From contig DFJI01000028.1 of assembly GCA_002372235.1 (NCBI GenBank), positions 1 to 29,701 on the forward strand: 29,701 nucleotides of DNA. Reading direction: 5' to 3'. The notes under the pieces were generated by a model. The model had not been told where the DNA came from, searched no databases, and saw only the letters and a list, made by a program, of their open reading frames with translations. The DNA comes from Prevotella sp. UBA3675. Its GTDB lineage: Bacteria > Bacteroidota > Bacteroidia > Bacteroidales > Bacteroidaceae. This document shows, piece after piece, positions 6,537-14,460 of the stretch. The position numbers and the translations under genes were made by a program. Each line of letters starts with the position of its first letter. The stretch's first letter is position 1.

Positions 6537-7478
6537 ATGAATAAAACGCTGCTCTTCATGCTGCTCGCGCTCCTCTCCACATCGCTTCACGCCCAGGAGA
6601 GCCAGACTGTCTACAACTTCCTGCGACTACCGGTAAGTGCGCACGTCGCAGCTATGGGGGGCGACAACATCACGCTCACTGAAGACGATGCCTCGCTCGT
6701 TTTCCACAATCCCGCACTTATTCAGAACGTAAGCGACCTCACCATGAACCTGAACATGATGACCTACATGCAAGGCACGGTGACGGGCAGTGCCTCGTTT
6801 GTCAAGGCATGGGGCCAGCGCGCCTCTTGGGGCGTGAGCGGGCGCTTCCTGAGCTACGGCAGCATGAAGGAGACCAACGAGCGGGGCGACGAGCTCGGCC
6901 ACTTCAAGGCTCACGACTTCGCGCTCGCCGGCACCTTCGCATACGGTCTCACCGAGCGCATCAGCGGTGGTATTACCGCCAAGCTCGCAGCCTCCTACAT
7001 GGGGCCCTACAACTCATGGGCCGCTCTTGTCGATTTAGGTTTGAACTACTGGCATGAAGAGACCGACTGGAGCCTGTCGCTCGTGGCTCGCAATCTGGGC
7101 GGGCAGCTCAAGTCGTTCGAAGACGAGTTTGAGCGCATGCCGCTCGACATTCAGATAGGTGTTTCCAAGCGGCTCTTCCGATCACCGCTCCGGCTGTCGG
7201 TCACGATGGTGAAGCTCAATGACTGGGAAAACAGTATTGGCCGTCACTTCGTGTTCGGTGCCGATGTCACCTTCGACCGTTTCTATGTAGCCTTAGGCTA
7301 TAATCCCCTGCGCTATTCCGAAATGAAAATCAGCAGCAACAATGGTGAGAGTGCCCATCTGGCCGGCTTCTCCATCGGTGCCGGCATGCAGCTCGACAAG
7401 CTGAAGCTGCATGTGGCCTATGCGAAGTATCACGTGAGTGCCTCATCGCTGCTCATTAATTTAAGCTATCATCTCTGA
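6537..7478 (+). CDS. porQ: Type IX secretion system protein PorQ
   Basis: A 313-residue outer-membrane protein with a signal peptide ending at LHAQ (about 20). The segment YNFLRLPVSAHVAAMGGDN, followed by EDDASLVFHNPALI, is the diagnostic N-terminal stretch of the PorV/PorQ family. The rest is made of alternating amphipathic strands with aromatic ends, and the chain closes with LLINLSYHL, a beta-barrel ending. PorQ is an accessory barrel of the type IX secretion system that exports CTD-tagged proteins in Bacteroidota. Its position next to cmk, with ispH nearby, resembles the known Porphyromonas neighbourhood. PorV is the alternative, but it is longer. A probable cargo, the S8 protease, lies 2 kb away. 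Confidence 0.85.
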   Translation: MNKTLLFMLLALLSTSLHAQESQTVYNFLRLPVSAHVAAMGGDNITLTEDDASLVFHNPALIQNVSDLTMNLNMMTYMQGTVTGSASFVKAWGQRASWGVSGRFLSYGSMKETNERGDELGHFKAHDFALAGTFAYGLTERISGGITAKLAASYMGPYNSWAALVDLGLNYWHEETDWSLSLVARNLGGQLKSFEDEFERMPLDIQIGVSKRLFRSPLRLSVTMVKLNDWENSIGRHFVFGADVTFDRFYVALGYNPLRYSEMKISSNNGESAHLAGFSIGAGMQLDKLKLHVAYAKYHVSASSLLINLSYHL

Positions 7479-7557
7479 GAACTCGGAGAGCTCGGAGAAC
7501 TCTGAGAACTCGGAGGACTCTGAGAACTCGGAGAACTCAGAGAACTCAGAGAACTCA
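7477..7557. repeat. Nine tandem copies of a 9-bp unit between porQ and cmk
   Basis: GAGAACTCG and close variants (GAGAGCTCG, GAGAACTCT, GAGGACTCT, GAGAACTCA) are repeated nine times without interruption, 81 bp in all. The first unit overlaps the porQ stop codon (7476-7478). The array fills nearly the whole intergenic space before cmk (ATG 7575). No promoter element is seen between the genes. Confidence 0.95.
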
Positions 7558-7574
7558 AAAAAACAAAAACCACT

Positions 7575-8264
7575 ATGAAGAAAATCACCATTGCCATTGA
7601 CGGCTTCTCATCGTGCGGCAAGAGCACGATGGCCAAGGATCTGGCCCGCGAAGTGGGCTATATCTATGTAGATACCGGTGCCATGTATCGCAGTGTCACG
7701 CTCTTTGCCCTTCGCCACAACCTGTTCCGTGCCGACGGCACCATCAAGACCGATGAGCTTGAGGCGCTGATGCCGCAGATTCACATCTCGTTCCAGCTGA
7801 ATGCCCAGACGGGCCGCCCTGACACCTACCTGAACGGTGAGTGCGTGGAGAAGGAGATTCGCTCGCTTGAGGTAAGCAGCCACGTGAGCCCCATCGCCAC
7901 CCTACCCTTCGTGCGTGCTGCCCTTGTGGCTCAACAACAGGAAATGGGACGCGACGGCGGTGTGGTCATGGACGGTCGCGACATCGGCACCGTGGTGTTC
8001 CCCCATGCCGAACTGAAGATTTTCGTCACCGCCTCGGCTGAGGTGCGGGCCCAGCGCCGCTACGACGAGCTGCAGCAGAAAGGCATGCCTGCCGACTATG
8101 CCGACATTCTGAAGAACGTGCAGGAGCGCGACTACATCGACTCCCACCGCGAGGTGTCGCCACTGCGCAAGGCCGACGATGCCAAAGAGCTCGACAACAG
8201 CCACATGACCATTGCCGAGCAGAAGGAGTGGCTCATGGAACAGTTCCGCCAGGCCATCAAGTAG
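7575..8264 (+). CDS. cmk: Cytidylate kinase
   Basis: A 229-residue cytoplasmic kinase that phosphorylates CMP and dCMP with ATP. The P-loop is GFSSCGKS (10-17). Other signatures are DTGAMYR (34-40), DGRDIGTVVFP and the lid-region ASAEVRAQRRYDEL. The length matches the family. It lies 96 bp downstream of porQ with no promoter between them, so it is probably co-transcribed through the 9-bp repeat array, and it ends before a bidirectional hairpin terminator. Confidence 0.96.
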   Translation: MKKITIAIDGFSSCGKSTMAKDLAREVGYIYVDTGAMYRSVTLFALRHNLFRADGTIKTDELEALMPQIHISFQLNAQTGRPDTYLNGECVEKEIRSLEVSSHVSPIATLPFVRAALVAQQQEMGRDGGVVMDGRDIGTVVFPHAELKIFVTASAEVRAQRRYDELQQKGMPADYADILKNVQERDYIDSHREVSPLRKADDAKELDNSHMTIAEQKEWLMEQFRQAIK

Positions 8265-8298
8265 TCCTCAGCTACATCATCGCTTTTCTACACGATAC

Positions 8299-8355
8299 AA
8301 AGAAAACTCACACGAATCTGGTACGCAACGGTCCTGATTCGTGTGAGTTTTCTTT
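8299..8355. terminator. Bidirectional terminator between cmk and the xylanase
   Basis: Two perfect 20-bp arms (8299-8318 and 8336-8355) flank a 17-nt loop. The outer ends are A-rich on the left and T-rich on the right, so both the plus transcript (cmk) and the minus transcript (xylanase) end in a hairpin followed by U residues. Confidence 0.92.
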
Positions 8356-8362
8356 TTCTTGC

Positions 8363-9571
8363 CTATTTGAACAGCTCGATGATCTCCTTCACCACTGGCT
8401 TCGCCTGATATTTCCGGTCGAAGAGCAGTCCGTAGGCCGTTCGCCCCTTCACAGGCCAGTTGTTCAGCCACGACTCAGCATCGCTCACGCCCCAAAGGGT
8501 GACCCGGCTGATCTGCTGGCGATGCTTCTTATAGATGCGGAAGAGGTCCATCCAGCGCTGGTTGATGCGCTGCTCCACTTCTGCGGGGAGCCCGTTACGA
8601 TAAGGGTTCATCCGTTCGTCGTAGGTGAAATCCTGATCTATGCCGGCACCACTGAACGAGTCGGGATAAGGCAGCACGTTCAGGTCGAGCTCGGTGACCA
8701 TCACCTTCACGCCACAGGCCGCAAACGCCTCAATGCTGCGCTCATACTCCTCCAGACTGGGGAAGTCGAGTCCGTGATGGCTCTGCATGCCCACAGCATC
8801 GATGCGCAGTCCCTTGTCCTTGAGCTGGCGCACGATGCGGCACACCGTGGCGCGCTTGGCAGGCGACGACAGGGAGTAGTCGTTATAATAGAGTTCGGCA
8901 TCGGGGTCGGCCTCATGGGCAAAGTGGAAGGCCATCTCTATGAACTCCGGCCCCATGATCTGATACCAGAGCGACTTGCGCAGCGTGCCGTCGTCGTTGA
9001 TGGCTTCGTTCACCACGTCCCATCCACGGATGCGCCCCTTATAGCGGCCCACCAGCGTATGGATGTGCTTGCGCATCCGCTCGGTGAGCAGCTCTTTCGA
9101 AGCCTGACGGCCCAGCGAGTCCTTGAAGAACCAGTCGGGAGTCTGCGCATGCCACACAAGCACATGCCCTGTGACGGTCATGCCGTGCTGTTCACCGAAC
9201 TCCACGAATCGGTCGGCATTCTGCCATGTGAAGTGTCCCTCCCTTGGCTGAATGCCATCGGGCTTCAGGCAGTTCTCCGGCACGATGCTATTGAAGTGGC
9301 GGGTGATGGTGTTCACGATAGCTGTATCACAGTCCCGGCTCGTCTGATGGGTATTGAGGGCAGCTCCTATCAGGAAGCTTTTGCCTAATACGTCCTTCAG
9401 CCCTTGTGCCTGAGCCACAGATGGCAACAGGAGCACAGCGGTTCCCATCAGCCATGATAAAAGATAGACTGATGGCACCCGCCCAATGACAGTACCGACA
9501 GCAAGACTTACGTCTAAACTCCAGCGGCTGAAAGCCGCGAAAACTCCTAAACTCCTAAACTCCTTAGACAT
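8363..9571 (-). CDS. Endo-1,4-beta-xylanase, glycoside hydrolase family 10
   Basis: A 402-residue secreted xylanase. The GH10 catalytic residues are clear: acid/base Glu 189 in WDVVNEAIND and nucleophile Glu 294 in VMVTELDLNV. Substrate-binding motifs CLKPDGIQP, GHVLVWHAQTPDW, YNDYSL and TLWGVSDAESWLN support the call. It cleaves internal beta-1,4 bonds of xylan. The hydrophobic signal core is VYLLSWLMGTAVLLL with cleavage near AQA (55), but the preceding n-region is about 35 residues and is encoded by direct repeats and a hairpin, so the start is uncertain. A GTG at Val 32 would give a shorter signal without positive charge. There is no carbohydrate-binding module. It lies 33 bp after the S8 protease gene. 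Confidence 0.92.
   Translation of the reverse strand: MSKEFRSLGVFAAFSRWSLDVSLAVGTVIGRVPSVYLLSWLMGTAVLLLPSVAQAQGLKDVLGKSFLIGAALNTHQTSRDCDTAIVNTITRHFNSIVPENCLKPDGIQPREGHFTWQNADRFVEFGEQHGMTVTGHVLVWHAQTPDWFFKDSLGRQASKELLTERMRKHIHTLVGRYKGRIRGWDVVNEAINDDGTLRKSLWYQIMGPEFIEMAFHFAHEADPDAELYYNDYSLSSPAKRATVCRIVRQLKDKGLRIDAVGMQSHHGLDFPSLEEYERSIEAFAACGVKVMVTELDLNVLPYPDSFSGAGIDQDFTYDERMNPYRNGLPAEVEQRINQRWMDLFRIYKKHRQQISRVTLWGVSDAESWLNNWPVKGRTAYGLLFDRKYQAKPVVKEIIELFK
9515..9563. repeat. TAAACTCC direct repeats flanking a GC hairpin at the 5' end of the xylanase gene
   Basis: AAACTCC is preserved in four octamer copies (9515-9522, 9540-9547, 9548-9555, 9556-9563); three read TAAACTCC and the second reads AAAACTCC. 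The first copy is separated from the others by the perfect hairpin GCGGCT-GAA-AGCCGC (9524-9538). The block is read in frame as the first codons of the xylanase. Confidence 0.85.
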
Positions 9572-9604
9572 GCGAAACTTAAATTAAATATGTTTATCTA
9601 TTAT

Positions 9605-11794
9605 TCAACGTCCTATGCGGATGAGTGTCGAGCCGTTCGCCTCTGCCAGTCCGTCCATCTGCACGGCATAGATGCCGTTGGGCAGCGCATTCAGCGGCAG
9701 TTCGTAGCGGTGTTCCCCTGCTGGAACCTTCACATCGCTCATCACTCTACCGTTGAGGGCGAAGATGCGCAGTCGGAACGGCGTGCTGGTCGTCTGCGAC
9801 AGACTGACCACCAGTTTCCCATTCACTACCGTGATGCTGGCACGTGTATGTTGCGTTGAAACCGCCTCTATCTCATCGGCTCCCAAAATGTCGAGCAGAC
9901 CGCGATAGACATCTATCTCACCATAGCCATAGAGGTTGTTAGGATACGTAAGCGAGGCATCGAGGCAACGGCTGGTGCGCTGAATCACGCCCATCACGTC
10001 TTCAGGCGTGAGGTCGGGCTTGGCCTGCAGCCAGAGGGCGATAGCGCCTGCCACGGCAGGACAGGACGACGAGGTGCCGCTGTTGGAGGTCCATGAGTAG
10101 GTGCGGCCTCTGAAGACGACGGTATCTACCTCCCAATCGAAGTCACTCGACTTGGGGTTGTGCTCCCTGAAGAAGCTGCTGTACGAGGAGATGATGTTAT
10201 TGCCCGGAGCCATCACGTCGGGCTTGATGTGTCCGGCCATCGTGGGTCCCACCGACGAGAAGTCAACCCTGCGCCCATCCTTGCCGGGCCAGTAGGCATG
10301 CCACTCGCCATTCTTGTTCCTGACGGAATCGCGATACGTGGTGGCTCCCACGGAGATGACTCTCGGGAAACAGGAGGGTGAGTGTATGTTATGGCTCTTC
10401 TCGCCTGCCGACAGCCCAGGGTTCTTGCTGTGAGTTGACAAGGTCACGGAGCCTCTCCAGAACTCCACGTCGGCCAGGTTGTCAAGCAGTTCCAGCGATA
10501 TGGGCACGTCGAAGCCGAACGAGTGCTTGCGATAGAAGGTCAGGTCGTAGCACGTCTCCGAGGCATCGTAGCAGGAGCGATAGGCCAGCACTTCCAAGGA
10601 GTCTAAGCCCGGCAGACGATAGCGCAGCAGCGAGTCCTTCGCATGCGTCACCTCACTGCCCCGTATGCGCAGCGTGTCGTTACGCTCCTTGCCGTAAGCC
10701 ACAAGCCGCACGGTGAAGTCGGCTGCCGATTTCAGCGTGCAATAGGCCGTCTTCGCCCCTACGATGAATGAGCCCGTCGTGCCCTCGCCCAGTGCTTTGT
10801 GGAACCACGACTTCAGGATGCCCTGATTGCCGGCAGCAGCCACCATGATGCGTCCGGGGCCCAACAGCTGGTTGAGCATCTCGGCATACAACTGGTCGTA
10901 GCCCCAGAAGTCCTGACTGCTGCCCTCGCTGAAGGTCACCACACAGGGCTTGCCCACGTTGTCGGCATAGTCGAAGAGATATTTGAAGCCGAGCGCATCG
11001 GTGGCGAAAGTGAAGCGGTCGTAGAGAGCTGAGTCTATCAGATTGGCATTGTTCGTCACCGCATTGGCCACCATGCACAGGTCTGTTTCGGGTGCCACGC
11101 CATGATAGGGCGAGTTGTGTCCGCTGCCTGCTGCAATGCCCAGTGTATGAGTGCCATGCGTCTGCTCCAGTCCGTCGCGCGTGTGGCCGATGGCCAAGAG
11201 CTCCTCCTGCGTGGTATAGTCGCGCCCGACGGGCAGGCGACTGCCCACGGTATCGGTGGAGAGCATGTCCCACACTCGCTTGATGCGATAGGTCCCGGCA
11301 TCGCGACTGTAGAAGTTGGGATGCGTGAGGTCGTAGCCTATGTCCATTGAGCCCAGCACCACGCCTTTGCCCGTGAAAGCCTGCGGAAGACCGCCGCGAC
11401 CCTCCTGCACTTCGGTGGCATGGATACATTCCGACAGGGTGTCGAGCAGGATTTCGCCTCGCGGACGGGCCTCGATACGGGCCACGCGCGCATCGGCAGC
11501 CATCGGGCGCAACTGCCGCACGGGCACCATCGCAATGTGTATGTCGCCCACCTGCGTCAGGCTCTTGCTGTCATACTGCCGCAAGACCGCGTCGGACTCA
11601 GCCGTGATGCGCACGAACACGCACACCTCAGACGGCTGCACGCGTGCTCTTGCCGTGAGGGCATTCCTGCGCATCAGTTCCTGGCCGGCTGACAACTGTC
11701 TCAGCCAAGGCGAGAGCTTAGAGAAGCCGCGCTGTGCCGAAGCCATCGAGACCACGACGCATGCAAATGCAAGGGTTATCAGAAGTCTTTTCAT
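9605..11794 (-). CDS. Subtilisin-like S8 serine protease with T9SS sorting domain
   Basis: A 729-residue secreted protease. The signal peptide ends at MASAQ (21). An N-terminal pro-region (about 50-115) is followed by the S8 domain with catalytic Asp 151 (GSMDIGYDLTHP), His 213 (THGTHTLGIAAGS), oxyanion Asn 323 (VAAAGNQG) and Ser 575 (SGTSSSCPAVAG). An insert of about 150 residues (335-475) separates the Asn and Ser blocks. The last 80 residues (LVVSLSQ, FRLRIFALNGRVM, LPLNALPNGIYAVQM, ending RIGR) look like a type A T9SS C-terminal sorting domain, so export to the surface through the Por machinery is predicted. It lies 14 bp after ispH. Substrate unknown. Confidence 0.9.
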   Translation of the reverse strand: MKRLLITLAFACVVVSMASAQRGFSKLSPWLRQLSAGQELMRRNALTARARVQPSEVCVFVRITAESDAVLRQYDSKSLTQVGDIHIAMVPVRQLRPMAADARVARIEARPRGEILLDTLSECIHATEVQEGRGGLPQAFTGKGVVLGSMDIGYDLTHPNFYSRDAGTYRIKRVWDMLSTDTVGSRLPVGRDYTTQEELLAIGHTRDGLEQTHGTHTLGIAAGSGHNSPYHGVAPETDLCMVANAVTNNANLIDSALYDRFTFATDALGFKYLFDYADNVGKPCVVTFSEGSSQDFWGYDQLYAEMLNQLLGPGRIMVAAAGNQGILKSWFHKALGEGTTGSFIVGAKTAYCTLKSAADFTVRLVAYGKERNDTLRIRGSEVTHAKDSLLRYRLPGLDSLEVLAYRSCYDASETCYDLTFYRKHSFGFDVPISLELLDNLADVEFWRGSVTLSTHSKNPGLSAGEKSHNIHSPSCFPRVISVGATTYRDSVRNKNGEWHAYWPGKDGRRVDFSSVGPTMAGHIKPDVMAPGNNIISSYSSFFREHNPKSSDFDWEVDTVVFRGRTYSWTSNSGTSSSCPAVAGAIALWLQAKPDLTPEDVMGVIQRTSRCLDASLTYPNNLYGYGEIDVYRGLLDILGADEIEAVSTQHTRASITVVNGKLVVSLSQTTSTPFRLRIFALNGRVMSDVKVPAGEHRYELPLNALPNGIYAVQMDGLAEANGSTLIRIGR

Positions 11795-11808
11795 GCGGGT
11801 CGTTCCTT

Positions 11809-12669
11809 TTATAGTTCAGAGATAGCATCCCGGCACTTTTCCATCAGCCACTTAGGCGTAGAGGTGGCACCACAGATGCCCACCGTCTTAATATCAGTGA
11901 GCCAGGCTGGCGCTATCTCCTCCGGCCCCTCTATCAGGTGACTGTTCGGATTCACGCGCTTACACTCGTTGAAGAGCACCTTGCCATTCGAGCTCTTTCG
12001 TCCGCAGACGAAGAGGATGAGGTCGTGCCTGCTGGCAAAGGCCGAGATGTTGGGCATGCGGTTGGCCACCTGTCGGCAGATGGTGTCGAACGAGCGGAAC
12101 GTGGCTGTGGGAGCGATGTGCTCCTCTATATAGGCGATGATGTGATGGAACTCATCGAGCGACTTCGTAGTTTGCGAATATAGATAGATGTCGCGCGTGA
12201 AGTCGAGCCGGGTCACGTCGGCAGACGACTCTATGACCACGGCTTCGCCCTGCGTCTGTCCCACCAAACCCAACACTTCGGCATGGCCCGTCTTTCCAAA
12301 GATCACGATCTGTGCATGGGGCGATGCCTCATATTGCGTCTTGATGCGCTTCTGCAGCTGCAGCACCACGGGGCAGGTGGCATCAATAATCTCAATGTTG
12401 TTGCGCCGTGCCAGCGCGTAGGTGGCAGGCGGCTCACCGTGAGCACGCAGCAGCACCTTCGCGTCGTGCAGCTCGGCCAGGTTGTCATGATTGATGGTGA
12501 CGAGCCCCATCTGTCGCAGCCGCTCACACTCCATGCCGTTATGCACGATGTCGCCCAGGCAGTAGAGTGTCGTGCCTTTCGACAGTTCCTCCTCAGCTTT
12601 CTTGATGGCAGTGGTCACTCCGAAGCAGAAACCGCTGCCGCTGTCAATCTCTATCTGTAGTCCTTTCAT
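11809..12669 (-). CDS. ispH: 4-hydroxy-3-methylbut-2-enyl diphosphate reductase
   Basis: A 286-residue [4Fe-4S] enzyme, the last step of the MEP pathway, producing isopentenyl and dimethylallyl diphosphate in the cytoplasm. Cluster ligands Cys 15 (GFCFGV), Cys 99 (DATCP) and Cys 198 (DTICRQVANR) are present, as are His 44 (IVHN), His 77 (RAHGEPP) and His 129 (GHAEVLGLVGQ). CGRKSSNG and CGATSTP are further signatures. It is the first gene of a leftward unit that continues into the S8 protease (14 bp) and xylanase, an odd mix of housekeeping and secreted functions. Together with porQ and cmk it keeps a gene neighbourhood known in Bacteroidota, here with ispH inverted. Confidence 0.96.
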   Translation of the reverse strand: MKGLQIEIDSGSGFCFGVTTAIKKAEEELSKGTTLYCLGDIVHNGMECERLRQMGLVTINHDNLAELHDAKVLLRAHGEPPATYALARRNNIEIIDATCPVVLQLQKRIKTQYEASPHAQIVIFGKTGHAEVLGLVGQTQGEAVVIESSADVTRLDFTRDIYLYSQTTKSLDEFHHIIAYIEEHIAPTATFRSFDTICRQVANRMPNISAFASRHDLILFVCGRKSSNGKVLFNECKRVNPNSHLIEGPEEIAPAWLTDIKTVGICGATSTPKWLMEKCRDAISEL

Positions 12670-12705
12670 ACTGACTCTTCGCGTTCATTTTTTCATTCTC
12701 TGTTG

Positions 12706-12713
12706 CAAAAGTA
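12706..12713 (-). promoter_or_regulatory. ispH -7 element
   Basis: TACTTTTG on the minus strand predicts a leader of about 33 nt before the ATG at 12669. No clear -33 TTTG is seen. Confidence 0.55.
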
Positions 12714-12838
12714 AGAAAAACTATGGAACGGGAGAAGGAAAGCTTTTAAAAAAAGAACAAAAATCGAGAAAATCTTTACTCATTCAAATTTTGTACTAAA
12801 TCTTATGTTTTCTTGCATGTTAATTACAAATTGTTTTA

Positions 12839-12846
12839 TATTTTTG
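12839..12846 (+). promoter_or_regulatory. -7 element abutting the ATG of the AAA-ATPase-like gene
   Basis: TATTTTTG fits TAnnTTTG and ends only 4 nt before the ATG at 12851. A leaderless or near-leaderless transcript is predicted. A possible -33 is CTTG at 12812-12815, somewhat far at 23 bp. Confidence 0.6.
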
Positions 12847-12850
12847 CAAC

Positions 12851-14392
12851 ATGAAATATCCTATTGGCATACAAGATTTCGGCAATGTGAGGCGCGACGG
12901 CTACGCCTACGTTGACAAGACGGCCCTGATGTATAAGATGGTATCAGAAGGCAAGTACTACCTTCTTTCCCGTCCGCGCCGGTTTGGCAAGTCGCTGTTC
13001 CTTTCAACGCTGGCCGCTTATTTCAGCGGACAGAAGGAGCTGTTCCGGGGACTGGCCGTGGAGAAGATGGAAAAAGACTGGACGAAATATCCCATCCTGC
13101 ACCTCGACCTGAACAGCCGTGAGTATAAGGACGAATCGTCGCTGGAGGCCGAGCTGAACCGACATCTTGAAAAATGGGAGAAGCTGTATGGCAGCGAATA
13201 TAAGGACCGGGTCTCGGAAGAACGCTTCATCCACGTGATAGAGCATGCATACGAGCAGACGGGGCAGCGCGTGGTGATTCTTGTCGATGAATACGACAAA
13301 CCGCTCCTGCAGGCCATCGGCAACGAGCCGCTGCAGAATGCCTACCGAAGCAAGCTGAAAGCCTTCTATTCGGTGCTGAAAACGCTCGATGCAAAGATTC
13401 GCTTCGCATTTCTTACCGGAGTGACCAAGTTTGGCAAGGTGAGCGTGTTCAGCGACCTAAACAATTTGGAAGACTTGTCCATGCTTCCTCAGTATAGTAC
13501 CGTCTGTGGCATCAGTGAAGATGAACTTCGCGTAAATTTCGATGAAGGCGTAGGCGAGTTGGCGGACAACTGCGGACTGACGAAGGAAGAATGCTACGAG
13601 AAACTGAAGAGAGACTTTGACGGTTATCATTTCTGTGTGGGAAGTCAGGGCATGTATAATCCGTTCAGTCTGCTCAACACGCTGAAAAACAGATTCTTCC
13701 GCGACTACTGGTTCGAGACGGGCACTCCTTCGTTCCTCGTTTATCAGCTGAAGAAGACGGAATACCCCTTGGAGAATATGACCACCGAGGAACTCTCCAC
13801 CGACACGCTCAACAGCATCGACATCATGGACCAGAATCCCCTGCCGCTGCTCTATCAGAGTGGCTACCTCACGCTGAAGAGCTACGACCCGGAATTCGAC
13901 ACTTACGTTTTAGGATTCCCTAATCGGGAAGTGGAGCAAGGATTCATCAAATATCTGATGCCTTTCTATACACCAAAGACCAATGAGCAGAACACCTTTG
14001 CCATCGCGCAGTTCGTGAAAGATGTTCGCAAGGGCGATGCCGAAGGCTTCATGCACCGTTTGCAGGATTTCTTCGCCAATGGCGACTATCAGGTGATGGG
14101 CAAGACGGAGCTCTATTTCCAGAACACGCTCTACGTGTTCTTCCGCTTGATGGGCTTCTATGTAGAAGTAGAGCGCCACACCACCCGTGGCCGCATGGAC
14201 ATCGTGATGCAGACACCAGACTACGTATATGTCATAGAGCTGAAAATCAACCAGACAGCCGCTATTGCCTTGCAGCAAATAGAAGCGAAAGGCTATGCCC
14301 AGCCCTTCGCTAATGACTCCCGTCGGCTGTTCAAGATTGGCATCAACTTCTCTACTGAGACCAAGTTGATCGATGACTGGGTTGCTGAGTAG
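12851..14392 (+). CDS. AAA-ATPase-like protein with PD-(D/E)XK nuclease-like domain
   Basis: A 513-residue protein of a family that is abundant in Bacteroidota. It starts with the family signature PIGIQDFGNVRRDGYAYVDKT. An incomplete P-loop (SRPRRFGKS, 40-48) and a Walker B-like VVILVDEYDKP (141-151) mark the AAA-ATPase-like domain. The last 100 residues, with RGRMDIVMQTPDYVYVIELKIN, carry the D...ExK core of a PD-(D/E)XK nuclease-like domain. The biological role of the family is unknown to me; a mobile-element or defence link has been speculated for relatives. It stands alone between the ispH promoter and a bidirectional terminator, with its own promoter right at the ATG. Confidence 0.85.
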   Translation: MKYPIGIQDFGNVRRDGYAYVDKTALMYKMVSEGKYYLLSRPRRFGKSLFLSTLAAYFSGQKELFRGLAVEKMEKDWTKYPILHLDLNSREYKDESSLEAELNRHLEKWEKLYGSEYKDRVSEERFIHVIEHAYEQTGQRVVILVDEYDKPLLQAIGNEPLQNAYRSKLKAFYSVLKTLDAKIRFAFLTGVTKFGKVSVFSDLNNLEDLSMLPQYSTVCGISEDELRVNFDEGVGELADNCGLTKEECYEKLKRDFDGYHFCVGSQGMYNPFSLLNTLKNRFFRDYWFETGTPSFLVYQLKKTEYPLENMTTEELSTDTLNSIDIMDQNPLPLLYQSGYLTLKSYDPEFDTYVLGFPNREVEQGFIKYLMPFYTPKTNEQNTFAIAQFVKDVRKGDAEGFMHRLQDFFANGDYQVMGKTELYFQNTLYVFFRLMGFYVEVERHTTRGRMDIVMQTPDYVYVIELKINQTAAIALQQIEAKGYAQPFANDSRRLFKIGINFSTETKLIDDWVAE

Positions 14393-14405
14393 AACACAAA
14401 AACAA

Positions 14406-14447
14406 AAAACAGCCGCAGGTGCCTGCCAAGATACCTGCGGCTGTTTT
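14406..14447. terminator. Bidirectional terminator between the AAA-ATPase-like gene and meaB
   Basis: Perfect 15-bp arms (14406-14420 and 14433-14447) with a 12-nt loop. The A-rich left and T-rich right ends serve both converging transcripts. Confidence 0.9.
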
Positions 14448-14460
14448 AGTTGCATCATTA

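Noticed and set aside
7477..7557. CRISPR array or terminator between porQ and cmk
   Set aside because: The 9-bp units are contiguous without spacers and form no stable hairpin with a T-tract.
8228..9388. 386-codon open frame on the plus strand
   Set aside because: It is antisense to the GH10 xylanase and overlaps the end of cmk; its translation is rich in His, Leu and Val, as expected from a shadow frame, and shows no domain.
12851..14392. Intact transposon or restriction gene
   Set aside because: The family has nuclease-like and ATPase-like domains, but no inverted repeats, transposase or methyltransferase are nearby.
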